Source of the DNA: RHLJ01 sp965601955
GTDB taxonomy: Bacteria > Bacteroidota > Rhodothermia > Balneolales > Balneolaceae
DNA length: 64,000 nt
Reading direction: 5' to 3'
NCBI GenBank assembly: GCA_965601955.1
Contig: OZ271855.1
Span: 3,782,001 to 3,846,000 of the forward strand
Made by a program: the position numbers and the translations under genes. Under the pieces are notes generated by a model. It did no database searches and was not told the origin of the DNA. It saw only the letters and a list, made by a program, of their open reading frames with translations. Numbering within the stretch: position 1 is the stretch's first letter; each line of letters begins with the position of its first letter. This document shows positions 1 to 8,118 of the stretch, piece by piece.

Positions 1-44
1 TTACCCACCAGGGTAAAATCGTCTCTCCATCAATTAAGAATTAG
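1..44 (+). CDS. pntA: 3' end of NAD(P) transhydrogenase subunit alpha part 1 (partial)
   Basis: Only the last 13 codons plus TAG are in the window, read in frame 3 from base 3. The peptide ends THQGKIVSPSIKN, which resembles the C-terminus of the NAD(H)-binding alpha-1 subunit of proton-translocating transhydrogenases. Position supports this: the next two genes are the membrane subunits alpha-2 and beta, and three-gene pnt operons run in this order. The gene is cut by the left edge. Identity rests on context and a short tail only. Confidence 0.5.
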   Translation, partial: THQGKIVSPSIKN

Positions 45-71
45 GAATATGCTTGCCTATTCCTAATTCTT
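36..71 (+). other. 13-bp perfect stem-loop between pntA part 1 and pntAB
   Basis: The arms at 36-48 (aagaattaggaat) and 59-71 are exact reverse complements with a 10-nt loop. The hairpin overlaps the pntA stop codon and ends 20 nt before the pntAB start. It lacks a following T-run, so it is not a classical terminator. An mRNA-processing or stability element is an inference. The arm motif resembles AT-rich repeats elsewhere in the window, for example near 16380. Confidence 0.55.
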
Positions 72-91
72 CTAGTCCTAATTAACTAACA

Positions 92-382
92 ATGTCTGCT
101 TTAATTTTTTCCCTTTTCATTTTTGTGCTCGCCTGCTTTATAGGCTTTGAGCTAATTTCGAAAGTTCCTCCTACCCTTCACACTCCTTTGATGAGTGGAG
201 CTAATGCCATTTCCGGGATTACCATAGTGGGAGCTTTAATAGTTGCCGGATCTCTGGGTGAAGAGCTTGGTAAATGGATTGGTTTTGCGGCCATCATACT
301 TGCTACAATTAATGTGGTTGGAGGTTTTATGGTTACCGACCGCATGCTGGAGATGTTCAAGAAAAAGGAGGATGACAAATGA
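92..382 (+). CDS. pntAB: NAD(P) transhydrogenase subunit alpha part 2 (membrane)
   Basis: This 96-residue protein matches the size and pattern of the split alpha-2 subunit: an N-terminal hydrophobic helix (about residues 3-20) and two more between about 35 and 80, ending in a short charged tail (FKKKEDDK). It forms part of the proton channel of the inner-membrane transhydrogenase that drives NADPH formation from NADH using proton-motive force. It overlaps the start of pntB by 4 nt (ATGA), so the two are translationally coupled. A split alpha chain is typical of many bacteria outside the enterics. Confidence 0.93.
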   Translation: MSALIFSLFIFVLACFIGFELISKVPPTLHTPLMSGANAISGITIVGALIVAGSLGEELGKWIGFAAIILATINVVGGFMVTDRMLEMFKKKEDDK

Positions 383-1803
383 TTAGTCAACTCTTACCTG
401 AAGCCATAGCAGCCTGGCTTCCTGACTCTATTCAACTTCTTTACCTGGTAGCAACTGCTTTTTTTATTCGTGGATTAAAACTCCTGAATTCACCCGCTAC
501 TGCCAGAAAAGGAAATCAGCTTGCTGCTACCGGAATGTTGAATGGGGTGATTGTCACTTTATTTGACCAGCAAATTATCTCTTTTGAGCTCATCATTATT
601 GGGGTGATTATAGGTAGCCTTATCGGAGTACTTCTCGCTAAAAAAGTAGCCATGACAGCTATGCCTGAGCTTGTGGCTGTATTCAATGGATTTGGTGGTG
701 CAGCCTCTGCCTTAGTAGCATGGGGTGAATTTGCCAGAACTACAGATATTTCAGTTTTCGATACAACCAGTTTGGTAACAATTGGGCTCAGTATTTTTAT
801 TGGAGCCCTTACTTTTACGGGTAGCTTTATCGCTTTTGGAAAACTAAAGGGATTCATTTCCGGAAATGCGATCACATTCCCAGGGCTCAATGTCATTAAC
901 ATTGCTTCGATGCTGGGTGTTTTAGTGTTAATTGGAGTATTCACTTTTGATGCCTCTAACACCACCATTTTTTGGGTGATCATTGGAGTTTCTTTGCTAA
1001 TTGGGATCACTTCAGTTATTCCAATCGGGGGAGCAGATATGCCGGTAGTTATTTCTCTATTAAACTCTTACTCAGGTATCGCTGCTTCTATGGCTGGTTT
1101 TGTGCTCGGTAATAACCTGCTTATCGTTTCAGGAGCACTGGTTGGAGCTGCCGGACTCATCCTTACCAATATCATGTGCAAGGCAATGAATCGCTCGCTG
1201 GCAAATGTAATCTTTGGCTCCTTTGGTGGTGATGGCGGAGCAGGGGGTGCTGGTGGAGCTGGCGGTGATAAATCAGTAAATGAGACTTCTGCTGATGATT
1301 TAGCCATTCAAATCGCTTATGCCAGCAAGGTTGTTATTGTACCTGGATATGGATTGGCAGTAGCTCAGGCGCAGCATATTATCAAGGAAGTTGCTACAAA
1401 ACTTGAAGCCAGAGGCGTACAGGTTAAATATGGCGTTCACCCGGTTGCCGGAAGAATGCCTGGTCATATGAACGTACTTCTTGCCGAGGCTGATGTGCCT
1501 TATGATTTATTATATGATATGGATCAAATTAACCCGGAATTTTCTACTACGGATGTTGTGCTAATCATTGGAGCCAATGACGTGGTAAATCCAATGGCTA
1601 AAACTTCACCAGGAAGCCCCATATATGGCATGCCTATCCTTGATGTTGACGAAGCCAAAAGAACCGTTGTATTTAAACGCAGCTTAAGCGTAGGTTATGC
1701 CGGCATCGATAACCCTCTTTTTTATGAACAGAAAAACCAAATGTTTTTTGGGGACGCGAAAAAGAGTCTTCAGGCGTTGAATGAAGCGTTAAATGAGGTT
1801 TAA
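379..1803 (+). CDS. pntB: NAD(P) transhydrogenase subunit beta
   Basis: A 474-residue PntB. About residues 1-270 are hydrophobic with multiple transmembrane helices (channel domain II). A glycine/alanine-rich linker follows near residues 275-297, then the NADP(H)-binding domain III with the conserved stretch VVIVPGYGLAVAQAQH near residue 315. The later motif GANDVVNPMA is also characteristic of the family. The protein completes the transhydrogenase made by the two preceding genes. Its length is normal. The Gly-Gly-Ala linker is longer and more repetitive than in many homologues but lies where the family has a flexible hinge. Confidence 0.97.
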   Translation: MISQLLPEAIAAWLPDSIQLLYLVATAFFIRGLKLLNSPATARKGNQLAATGMLNGVIVTLFDQQIISFELIIIGVIIGSLIGVLLAKKVAMTAMPELVAVFNGFGGAASALVAWGEFARTTDISVFDTTSLVTIGLSIFIGALTFTGSFIAFGKLKGFISGNAITFPGLNVINIASMLGVLVLIGVFTFDASNTTIFWVIIGVSLLIGITSVIPIGGADMPVVISLLNSYSGIAASMAGFVLGNNLLIVSGALVGAAGLILTNIMCKAMNRSLANVIFGSFGGDGGAGGAGGAGGDKSVNETSADDLAIQIAYASKVVIVPGYGLAVAQAQHIIKEVATKLEARGVQVKYGVHPVAGRMPGHMNVLLAEADVPYDLLYDMDQINPEFSTTDVVLIIGANDVVNPMAKTSPGSPIYGMPILDVDEAKRTVVFKRSLSVGYAGIDNPLFYEQKNQMFFGDAKKSLQALNEALNEV

Positions 1804-1811
1804 CATTATTT

Positions 1812-2294
1812 ATGAAGCATAATCCACTTATTCTCACTCTCTCAATTCTTTTAATTTTCCTTTCCGGATGTAGAGACGATTGTTCCGATCCCAATGTAGC
1901 TGTAGATGAAAATCAACTTGCAGAGGACATAGCAGCCATCGATGCTTACCTGGCTCAAGAAGGCATTGAAGCAGAAGAACACCCCTCTGGCTTTCGATAT
2001 GTCATCAAACGTTCTGGTGATGGAGATCGGCCTAAATCCTGCGACCGTGTTTCCGTTACTTACGAGGGAAGACTCATCTCAAATGGAAATGTATTTGATG
2101 TAAGGACCAGTCCTACTTCTTTAGACCTGGATAATGTAATTCCTGGATGGAGAATAGGGGTTCCTCTTATTAAAGAAGGAGGGCGAATCAGTTTATACAT
2201 CCCTTCTGTATTAGCTTATGGATCTTCCGGAACGGCTGGTGTACCTGCCGATGCCAACCTATATTTCGAGGTTTTGATATTTGCTGTGCAATAA
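1812..2294 (+). CDS. FKBP-type peptidyl-prolyl isomerase, lipoprotein
   Basis: 160 residues. A signal peptide ends in the lipobox LSGC, giving an acylated Cys20. The C-terminal half (about 75-160) is an FKBP domain with the family pattern VSVTYEGRLISNGNVFD, then VIPGWRIGVPLIKEGG, then IPSVLAYGSSG. It probably catalyses proline cis-trans isomerization to help fold envelope proteins, anchored to a membrane on the periplasmic side. It starts 9 nt after pntB and may be cotranscribed, though no functional link to transhydrogenase is known. Confidence 0.9.
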   Translation: MKHNPLILTLSILLIFLSGCRDDCSDPNVAVDENQLAEDIAAIDAYLAQEGIEAEEHPSGFRYVIKRSGDGDRPKSCDRVSVTYEGRLISNGNVFDVRTSPTSLDLDNVIPGWRIGVPLIKEGGRISLYIPSVLAYGSSGTAGVPADANLYFEVLIFAVQ

Positions 2295-2301
2295 ATCCAA
2301 A

Positions 2302-4224
2302 TTAACTCGCTGAAAACCACTTTGTAAGGATTTCCTGCATATCAGTAAGTTTTACTGGTTTGGCCAGAAAATCCTTCATTCCGGCATCAAGGCATCGCTT
2401 TCGATCTTCTTCCATTGCATTAGCAGTCATGGCTATTATGATAGGAAGTTTGGGTAAATCCGATTCAATCTTATGAATCATTTTAGTGGCTTCAACACCA
2501 TCCATCTCTGGCATTTCCATGTCCATCAATACCAGGTCATAGGCAATCATTCTACACATTTGTACGGCTTCTACTCCATTGCCAGCTACATCACATGACA
2601 ACCCAAATCGGTTGAGCATTTTGCCAGCCACTTTCTGATTAATCGGATTATCCTCAGCAAGCAGAATTTTTAGTTCTCTGGATATTCTGAACGTTTTTTT
2701 AGCATCCTTTTCATCCGAATCTTCATTTCTTGTTTGATCTCCAAATACACGCTCCAATTTGTGAAATAATAAAGTCTGCTTGATAGGCTTGGTAAGATAC
2801 AGGTTGAACAAAGCTTTTTGCTCCTCCCCTCTTAAATCCATAATGGAGCTTAAGAGCACCAGTGGCAGCATTGTTTTCAAATATTCATCTCTTATATCCT
2901 TTGCTACCTGTAGTCCGTTTTTTCCAGGCATATGCATATCAATAATTCCGATATCATAATTCTTTAGAGATGGAATAATAGAAGTGAAACTTTCACTGTT
3001 GTCGAAAGTGGTAACCTGCATTCCAACTTTCTCACATTGACGTTTTAAAATGGTGAGATTTGTATCGGTATCGTCGAGAATAAATACCTTTTTCCCATCA
3101 AGCTTCCCAGTTCGAAACAGATCCAGTTTTTTCTCACTTTTCCTTAATGGAATCACAAAGGTAAAAGTGCTTCCTACTCCAGGTTCACTTTCCACAGATA
3201 TTTCTCCTCCCATTAACTGTACAAGACGCTTACTGATTGCCAATCCAAGTCCTGTGCCTCCAAATTTCCTGGTAGTGCTGGCATCAATTTGTGAAAAAGA
3301 TTTAAAGAGTTCCTTCTGCTTACTCCTTTCAATTCCTATTCCGGTATCTCTTACCCTAAAGATTAATACTAATCTTCCAGCAGTAGATTCTTCGGCTCCA
3401 ATTAGAATAACTACTTCCCCTTCTTCGGTAAATTTAAGAGCATTTCTAGTCAGGTTAACAAGAACCTGTTGTATCCGGGTAGAATCACCGATCAGGTAAT
3501 CCGGAACATTATCCTCTACTTCATATACCAGTTCAATCTTTTTCCCGATCTCGGTAGCAGAAACCAGGTCAAGTACATCTTCTACCAAATAAGCCACTGA
3601 AAATTCTACCTCTTCAAGATCAAACTTCCCCGATTCAATCTTCGCATAGTCCAAAATATTATTGATGATACCCAACAAGTTATCACCGCTTTTATGAATC
3701 GTTTTTACAAAATCTCGTTGCTCGTCATTTAGATTGGTGTCCTGCAGCAACCCTGTGATTCCTATCACTGCATTTAGTGGGGTTCTTATTTCATGACTCA
3801 TTGTTGATAGGAACTGGGTCTTTGCTTTTGCTCCTGCTTCAGCCGCTTCTTTAGCTTCAAAAAGCTCCTTCTCCGTCTTTATTCGTTGATAAATCTCCAG
3901 TTCAAGCTGTTCGTTTTTTTCTTCAAGGCTTTTTGTTCTCTGGCGTACCGTTTCTTCTAAGCCCAGGTTTAGATGCACCGTCTGGTCCTTTCTAAACCCT
4001 GCAAGTGCTGATAAACTACCCAGGAAAAAAGGAGCAGTATCTATAATCCAATGTAATGGATTCCCACCCTGCACCTGAATTACAGAGCTAAACGAGAACT
4101 CCAGTCCTTGTAAGTTGATATCAAATATTGTGGCAATTATTGGAAACAGAAAACCGAAACAGATTCCAAAAAAAGTATAACTGACTGTATTTGAATATTT
4201 TTTTTCAGATGATCTTGAACCCAT
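2302..4224 (-). CDS. Hybrid sensor histidine kinase with two receiver domains
   Basis: 640 residues. Two hydrophobic segments lie at about 14-32 and 58-76, with a short loop between them and no recognizable sensor domain. A coiled coil (about 85-135) leads to a HisKA domain with phosphoacceptor His144 in SHEIRTPLN. An HATPase domain follows (N box near VLVNLTRNALKF, G boxes DTGIGIE and GTGLGL). Two receiver domains come next: the first has the acceptor Asp in IIDMHMPG, the second is canonical (LLAEDNPINQK, LVLMDMEMPEMDG). No DNA-binding output or neighbouring regulator gene is visible, so signal and target are unknown. It converges on the FKBP gene with an 8-nt gap. Confidence 0.93.
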   Translation of the reverse strand: MGSRSSEKKYSNTVSYTFFGICFGFLFPIIATIFDINLQGLEFSFSSVIQVQGGNPLHWIIDTAPFFLGSLSALAGFRKDQTVHLNLGLEETVRQRTKSLEEKNEQLELEIYQRIKTEKELFEAKEAAEAGAKAKTQFLSTMSHEIRTPLNAVIGITGLLQDTNLNDEQRDFVKTIHKSGDNLLGIINNILDYAKIESGKFDLEEVEFSVAYLVEDVLDLVSATEIGKKIELVYEVEDNVPDYLIGDSTRIQQVLVNLTRNALKFTEEGEVVILIGAEESTAGRLVLIFRVRDTGIGIERSKQKELFKSFSQIDASTTRKFGGTGLGLAISKRLVQLMGGEISVESEPGVGSTFTFVIPLRKSEKKLDLFRTGKLDGKKVFILDDTDTNLTILKRQCEKVGMQVTTFDNSESFTSIIPSLKNYDIGIIDMHMPGKNGLQVAKDIRDEYLKTMLPLVLLSSIMDLRGEEQKALFNLYLTKPIKQTLLFHKLERVFGDQTRNEDSDEKDAKKTFRISRELKILLAEDNPINQKVAGKMLNRFGLSCDVAGNGVEAVQMCRMIAYDLVLMDMEMPEMDGVEATKMIHKIESDLPKLPIIIAMTANAMEEDRKRCLDAGMKDFLAKPVKLTDMQEILTKWFSAS

Positions 4225-4309
4225 AAAATGATTAATTCTCTATAAGACGATTTTAGGCAAGAGTCGCTATTTTCCAAAACAAAACAAAAAAACAGTACGA
4301 TATTTCTAA

Positions 4310-4996
4310 ATGAAGCTACCGCGAAAGACCAAGCAGCAAAAAGAACGAGCAATCGAAATTCTAAACCAGTTATACCAATACTATCCAAATCCTGTTTGTG
4401 AGCTTGATCATCGCAATCCCTTTGAGCTACTGATAGCTACTATTTTAAGTGCCCAGTGCACCGATGTAAGGGTAAATATGGTTACTCCTAAACTATTTGA
4501 GACCTACCCAACCCCCGAATTGATGGCCGAAGCTCCTTTAGAAGAACTTGAAGAGTTAGTCCGCACTACCGGTTTCTATAGAAATAAAGCGAAGTCCCTC
4601 AAAGAAACATCCAAAACGTTGGTCGAGAAGTTTGATGGAAAGGTACCTCAAACTATGGATGAGCTTCTAACCTTAAGAGGCGCAGCCAGGAAAACTGCGA
4701 ATGTAGTGCTGGGGAACGCCTTTAATATCAACCACGGTGTAGTTGTTGATACCCACGTTAAAAGATTTGCTAATCGATTTGGCCTTACAAAACACAAAAC
4801 CAATACGGACAAAATCGAGCGTGACCTAATGGCTCTGTTTCCCCAAGAAAGCTGGACCGACTTATCTCACCTAATGATTCACCATGGCAGAGGCCCATGC
4901 AAAGCCCGGTTTTCAAAAGCCCCAGATCATCCGCTTTGCATCAATCAGGGAAAAAATTGTGAGTGCCAAAAGATGAGGAAGGAACAGGATCCTTAA
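4310..4996 (+). CDS. nth: Endonuclease III family DNA glycosylase/AP lyase
   Basis: 228 residues. The six-helix core, the helix-hairpin-helix with catalytic lysine (Lys128 in GAARKTANVVLG) and the catalytic aspartate (Asp147 in VVDTHVKR) are present, as expected of a base-excision repair glycosylase acting on oxidized pyrimidines. The hairpin reads LRGAARK where most Nth proteins have LPGVGRK. The C-terminal cysteines are Cys197, Cys210, Cys217 and Cys219, unlike the canonical C-x6-C-x2-C-x5-C iron-sulfur ligand spacing. The gene is divergent from the kinase gene across an 85-nt gap. Confidence 0.92.
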   Translation: MKLPRKTKQQKERAIEILNQLYQYYPNPVCELDHRNPFELLIATILSAQCTDVRVNMVTPKLFETYPTPELMAEAPLEELEELVRTTGFYRNKAKSLKETSKTLVEKFDGKVPQTMDELLTLRGAARKTANVVLGNAFNINHGVVVDTHVKRFANRFGLTKHKTNTDKIERDLMALFPQESWTDLSHLMIHHGRGPCKARFSKAPDHPLCINQGKNCECQKMRKEQDP

Positions 4997-5124
4997 CCCT
5001 CTCCATACCTCCCTTTGATATTGATTCCTTCTATCACGGCATAAGTTTTGTCTGATTTGATAGATATTTTTAAAGTCCATTTCTTCATAAAAATTTTAAT
5101 GCCAACCTAACTGAGGAACACAAG

Positions 5125-7338
5125 ATGAGCGAGCACATGAAAGATGGAGATATTAGCAAATGCCCTTTTTTTAATGGAGCATTGAGAGAAACTGCTGGCG
5201 GTGGAGCAAGAAATACCGGATGGTGGCCAAATAAATTAAATCTATCCATTCTTCGACAACATTCTTCGTTGTCAGATCCCATGGATACAGGCTTTGACTA
5301 TGCTGAAGAATTTGAAAAGCTAGACCTCAAAGCACTAAAACAAGACCTTACTGAACTAATGACCGATTCTCAGGACTGGTGGCCAGCCGATTTTGGTCAT
5401 TACGGTCCTTTGATGATACGAATGGCATGGCATAGCGCAGGAACTTATCGGGTAACTGATGGACGTGGAGGCGGCGGAGCCGGAACACAGCGTTTTGCAC
5501 CACTTAATAGTTGGCCTGATAATGTGAATCTAGATAAAGCCCGATTATTACTCTGGCCCATTAAGCAAAAATATGGGCGTCAAATTTCCTGGGCCGATCT
5601 TATGATTCTCGCAGGAAATATTGCTTTAGAATCCATGGGCTTTAAAACCTTTGGTTTTGCAGGCGGTCGTGCAGATGTATGGGAGCCGGAAGAGGATATT
5701 TACTGGGGTTCAGAAGGAGAATGGTTAGGATCTCAGCGTCATACTGATGAAGGTGAACTTGAAAAACCTCTTGGTGCCGATCATATGGGATTGATTTATG
5801 TAAACCCTGAAGGACCGAATGGCGAACCTGATCCAGCTAAATCTGCGCATTACATTCGTCAAACTTTTGCACGCATGGCTATGAATGATGAGGAAACAGT
5901 AGCACTTATTGCCGGTGGACATACCTTTGGTAAGGCTCATGGTGCTGGGCTTGAATCCCATCTTGGTGCCGATCCCGAAGGCGCAAGTATGGAAGAAATG
6001 GGGATGGGCTGGAAAAGCTCTTACGAATCAGGAATAGGAAGCGACACTATCACCAGTGGGCTGGAAGGCACATGGACCCAAACTCCGACCAAATGGAGTA
6101 ATTTCTTTTTTGAAAACCTGTTTGGTTACGAGTGGGAACTCACGAAAAGCCCTGCCGGTGCATGGCAATGGCAACCAAAAGACGGTGCCGGAGCGGGTGA
6201 AATTCCTGATGCCCACAATTCAGAGAAAAAGCATTCGCCATTTATGCTTACCACAGATTTAGCATTGAGAGTCGATCCAGACTACGAGAAGATTTCCAGG
6301 CGCTTTTATGAAAATCCTGATCAATTTGCAGATGCATTCGCACGGGCATGGTTCAAATTAACGCATCGTGATATGGGGCCAAGAGTTCTTTATTTAGGAG
6401 ATGATGTACCTGAAGAAGTACTACTCTGGCAAGATCCAATCCCTGCGGTTGATTTTGAGTTAATTAACGGCGACGATGTTGAAACTCTAAAAGTTCAAAT
6501 CCTTGATTCTGGCCTCTCCGTTTCAGAACTGGTTTCTGCTGCCTGGGCTTCTGCTTCTACCTTTAGAGGATCAGACAAAAGAGGTGGTGCAAACGGCGGA
6601 AGAGTACGATTAGCTCCACAAAAAGACTGGGCAGTCAATAACCCGGCTCAACTTGAAAAAGTGATTAATACCCTAGAGGTAATCCAACAAGGATTTAACG
6701 AGTCACAGTCAGGAAACAAAAAAGTATCCATTGCTGATCTTATTGTCCTCGGTGGTTGCGCAGGCGTTGAGCAAGCCGCAAAAAATGCCGGAACTGAAAT
6801 TAATGTTCCATTTACCCCCGGAAGAGCGGACGCATCGCCAGAAGAAACTGATGTAGAATCTTTTGGATGGTTAGAGCCAGCAGCAGATGGATTCCGCAAC
6901 TATTTTGATCCAAAGCATAATACTACTGCCGAAGAAATGCTTGTTGACAAAGCTCAGCTATTAACCCTTTCCGTTCCAGAAATGACGGTTCTTATTGGTG
7001 GTATGCGTGTGATGGATACAAACTTTGATGGTTCAAAACATGGAGTATTCACGAATAACCCAGGTGCTTTATCCAATGACTTCTTTAAGAAGGTGCTGGA
7101 CCTAAACAATACCTGGAAAGCCACTTCTGATACTCAGGAAGTATTTGAAGGAAGAGACAGAAAAACAGGCGACCTTACCTGGACTGGCACGCGAGCAGAC
7201 CTCATCTTTGGCTCAAACTCTGAGTTAAGAGCAATTGCTGAAGTCTATGCAAGTGATGATGCTCAGGCTAAATTCGTTGCCGACTTCGTGAATGTCTGGG
7301 ATAAAGTGATGAATCTGGATCGCTTTGATCTTGATTAA
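5125..7338 (+). CDS. katG: Catalase-peroxidase KatG
   Basis: 737 residues, normal for the bifunctional haem catalase-peroxidase. The distal-side triad appears in MIRMAWHSAGTYR (Arg99, Trp102, His103). The tyrosine of the Trp-Tyr-Met adduct is in IYVNPEGPNG, and the proximal haem ligand region is LIAGGHTFGKAHG. The C-terminal half is the usual haemless duplicate domain. It removes hydrogen peroxide in the cytoplasm. The gene stands alone with a hairpin terminator about 100 nt downstream (7446-7476). The downstream ankyrin gene may assist it. Confidence 0.98.
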   Translation: MSEHMKDGDISKCPFFNGALRETAGGGARNTGWWPNKLNLSILRQHSSLSDPMDTGFDYAEEFEKLDLKALKQDLTELMTDSQDWWPADFGHYGPLMIRMAWHSAGTYRVTDGRGGGGAGTQRFAPLNSWPDNVNLDKARLLLWPIKQKYGRQISWADLMILAGNIALESMGFKTFGFAGGRADVWEPEEDIYWGSEGEWLGSQRHTDEGELEKPLGADHMGLIYVNPEGPNGEPDPAKSAHYIRQTFARMAMNDEETVALIAGGHTFGKAHGAGLESHLGADPEGASMEEMGMGWKSSYESGIGSDTITSGLEGTWTQTPTKWSNFFFENLFGYEWELTKSPAGAWQWQPKDGAGAGEIPDAHNSEKKHSPFMLTTDLALRVDPDYEKISRRFYENPDQFADAFARAWFKLTHRDMGPRVLYLGDDVPEEVLLWQDPIPAVDFELINGDDVETLKVQILDSGLSVSELVSAAWASASTFRGSDKRGGANGGRVRLAPQKDWAVNNPAQLEKVINTLEVIQQGFNESQSGNKKVSIADLIVLGGCAGVEQAAKNAGTEINVPFTPGRADASPEETDVESFGWLEPAADGFRNYFDPKHNTTAEEMLVDKAQLLTLSVPEMTVLIGGMRVMDTNFDGSKHGVFTNNPGALSNDFFKKVLDLNNTWKATSDTQEVFEGRDRKTGDLTWTGTRADLIFGSNSELRAIAEVYASDDAQAKFVADFVNVWDKVMNLDRFDLD

Positions 7339-7358
7339 TCCATCAAAACAATTTAAAA

Positions 7359-7409
7359 GTCATTCCGCGGCCTGTCCGCCGTACGTTTACTTCGGAAGGC
7401 AGGAATGAC
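7359..7409. repeat. REP-like palindrome with nested 33-bp insert
   Basis: The outer arms gtcattcc (7359) and ggaatgac (ending 7409) enclose a 33-bp inner unit (7371-7403) that begins cctgtccgccgtacg and ends acttcggaaggcagg. The same inner unit recurs at 15749-15781 inside the MEMO gene. It lies in the gap after katG. Confidence 0.7.
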
Positions 7410-7445
7410 CTAAATAACCATTCTATTTCAGAGCTAAATCAATGA

Positions 7446-7476
7446 AAAGGGCAATCTCCCATTGCCCTTTCTTTTT
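7446..7476 (+). terminator. Rho-independent terminator downstream of katG
   Basis: The 10-bp stem aaagggcaat / attgcccttt with a 5-nt loop is followed by cttttt. It overlaps an upstream in-frame ATG (7442) of the ankyrin frame, which argues that this ATG is not the real start. Confidence 0.8.
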
Positions 7477-7495
7477 AACATCATTAGGAGGATTT

Positions 7496-7960
7496 ATGGA
7501 TTTCTTCGATTTGATTCGCGCCGGAAACCTAGAGGAAATTAAGCGTCAGGCTGGGGCTAATCACTCACTCTTAACCACTCCGGATTCTAAAGGGTTTTCC
7601 CCACTAATTTTAGCTTGCTATGTAAACCAGGAAGAAGTTGTAAAATACCTTCTAGAAGAAGGAGTAGCAGTAAATGGCCGGGATATAATGGGCAATACCG
7701 CACTAATGGGTGTAGCTTTCAAGGGAAACGTGTCCATTGCTAAACTCCTTCTTGAATACGGAGCAGATATTAATCTCCAAAATAAAAAGAAGGAAACAGC
7801 CCTCATTTATGCTGTGTCCTTTGCCCAAACTTCGATGGCAAAACTGTTACTTGAAGCAGGAGCCGACAAAACCCTGACTGCCGAAGATGGAAATACTGCA
7901 AGCGACTATGCTGAGTTCAAAGGATTAGGGGAACTCGAAACCCTATTGAAAAATTACTGA
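7496..7960 (+). CDS. Ankyrin-repeat protein
   Basis: 154 residues from the ATG at 7496, chosen because aggagg lies just upstream and because the in-frame ATG at 7442 falls inside the katG terminator. About four ankyrin repeats are visible, for example KGFSPLILACYVNQEEVVKYLLEEG, split here as repeat units starting near residues 28, 61 and 94. There is no signal peptide. A similar pairing of an ankyrin gene with a catalase gene (katB-ankB in Pseudomonas aeruginosa) is known to support catalase activity, so a role in KatG function is plausible. It remains an inference, because the intervening terminator separates the transcripts. Confidence 0.88.
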   Translation: MDFFDLIRAGNLEEIKRQAGANHSLLTTPDSKGFSPLILACYVNQEEVVKYLLEEGVAVNGRDIMGNTALMGVAFKGNVSIAKLLLEYGADINLQNKKKETALIYAVSFAQTSMAKLLLEAGADKTLTAEDGNTASDYAEFKGLGELETLLKNY

Positions 7961-8118
7961 GAACCTACTTAATAAATTTTTGGAGAAGTAAGAATAGCAT
8001 CCATCGATCCAAATCTTACTTCGTAAATCAATATTCTTTGCTCTTATTTTATCGCATTCTTTAGGGTAGGGTAACTTACGAGTTGGTTGTTTTATGGTAA
8101 AAACAACCAACTCAACCC

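Noticed and set aside
7442..7495. Longer N-terminus of the ankyrin protein from ATG 7442
   Set aside because: The extension lies in the katG terminator hairpin, and a strong aggagg site precedes the ATG at 7496.
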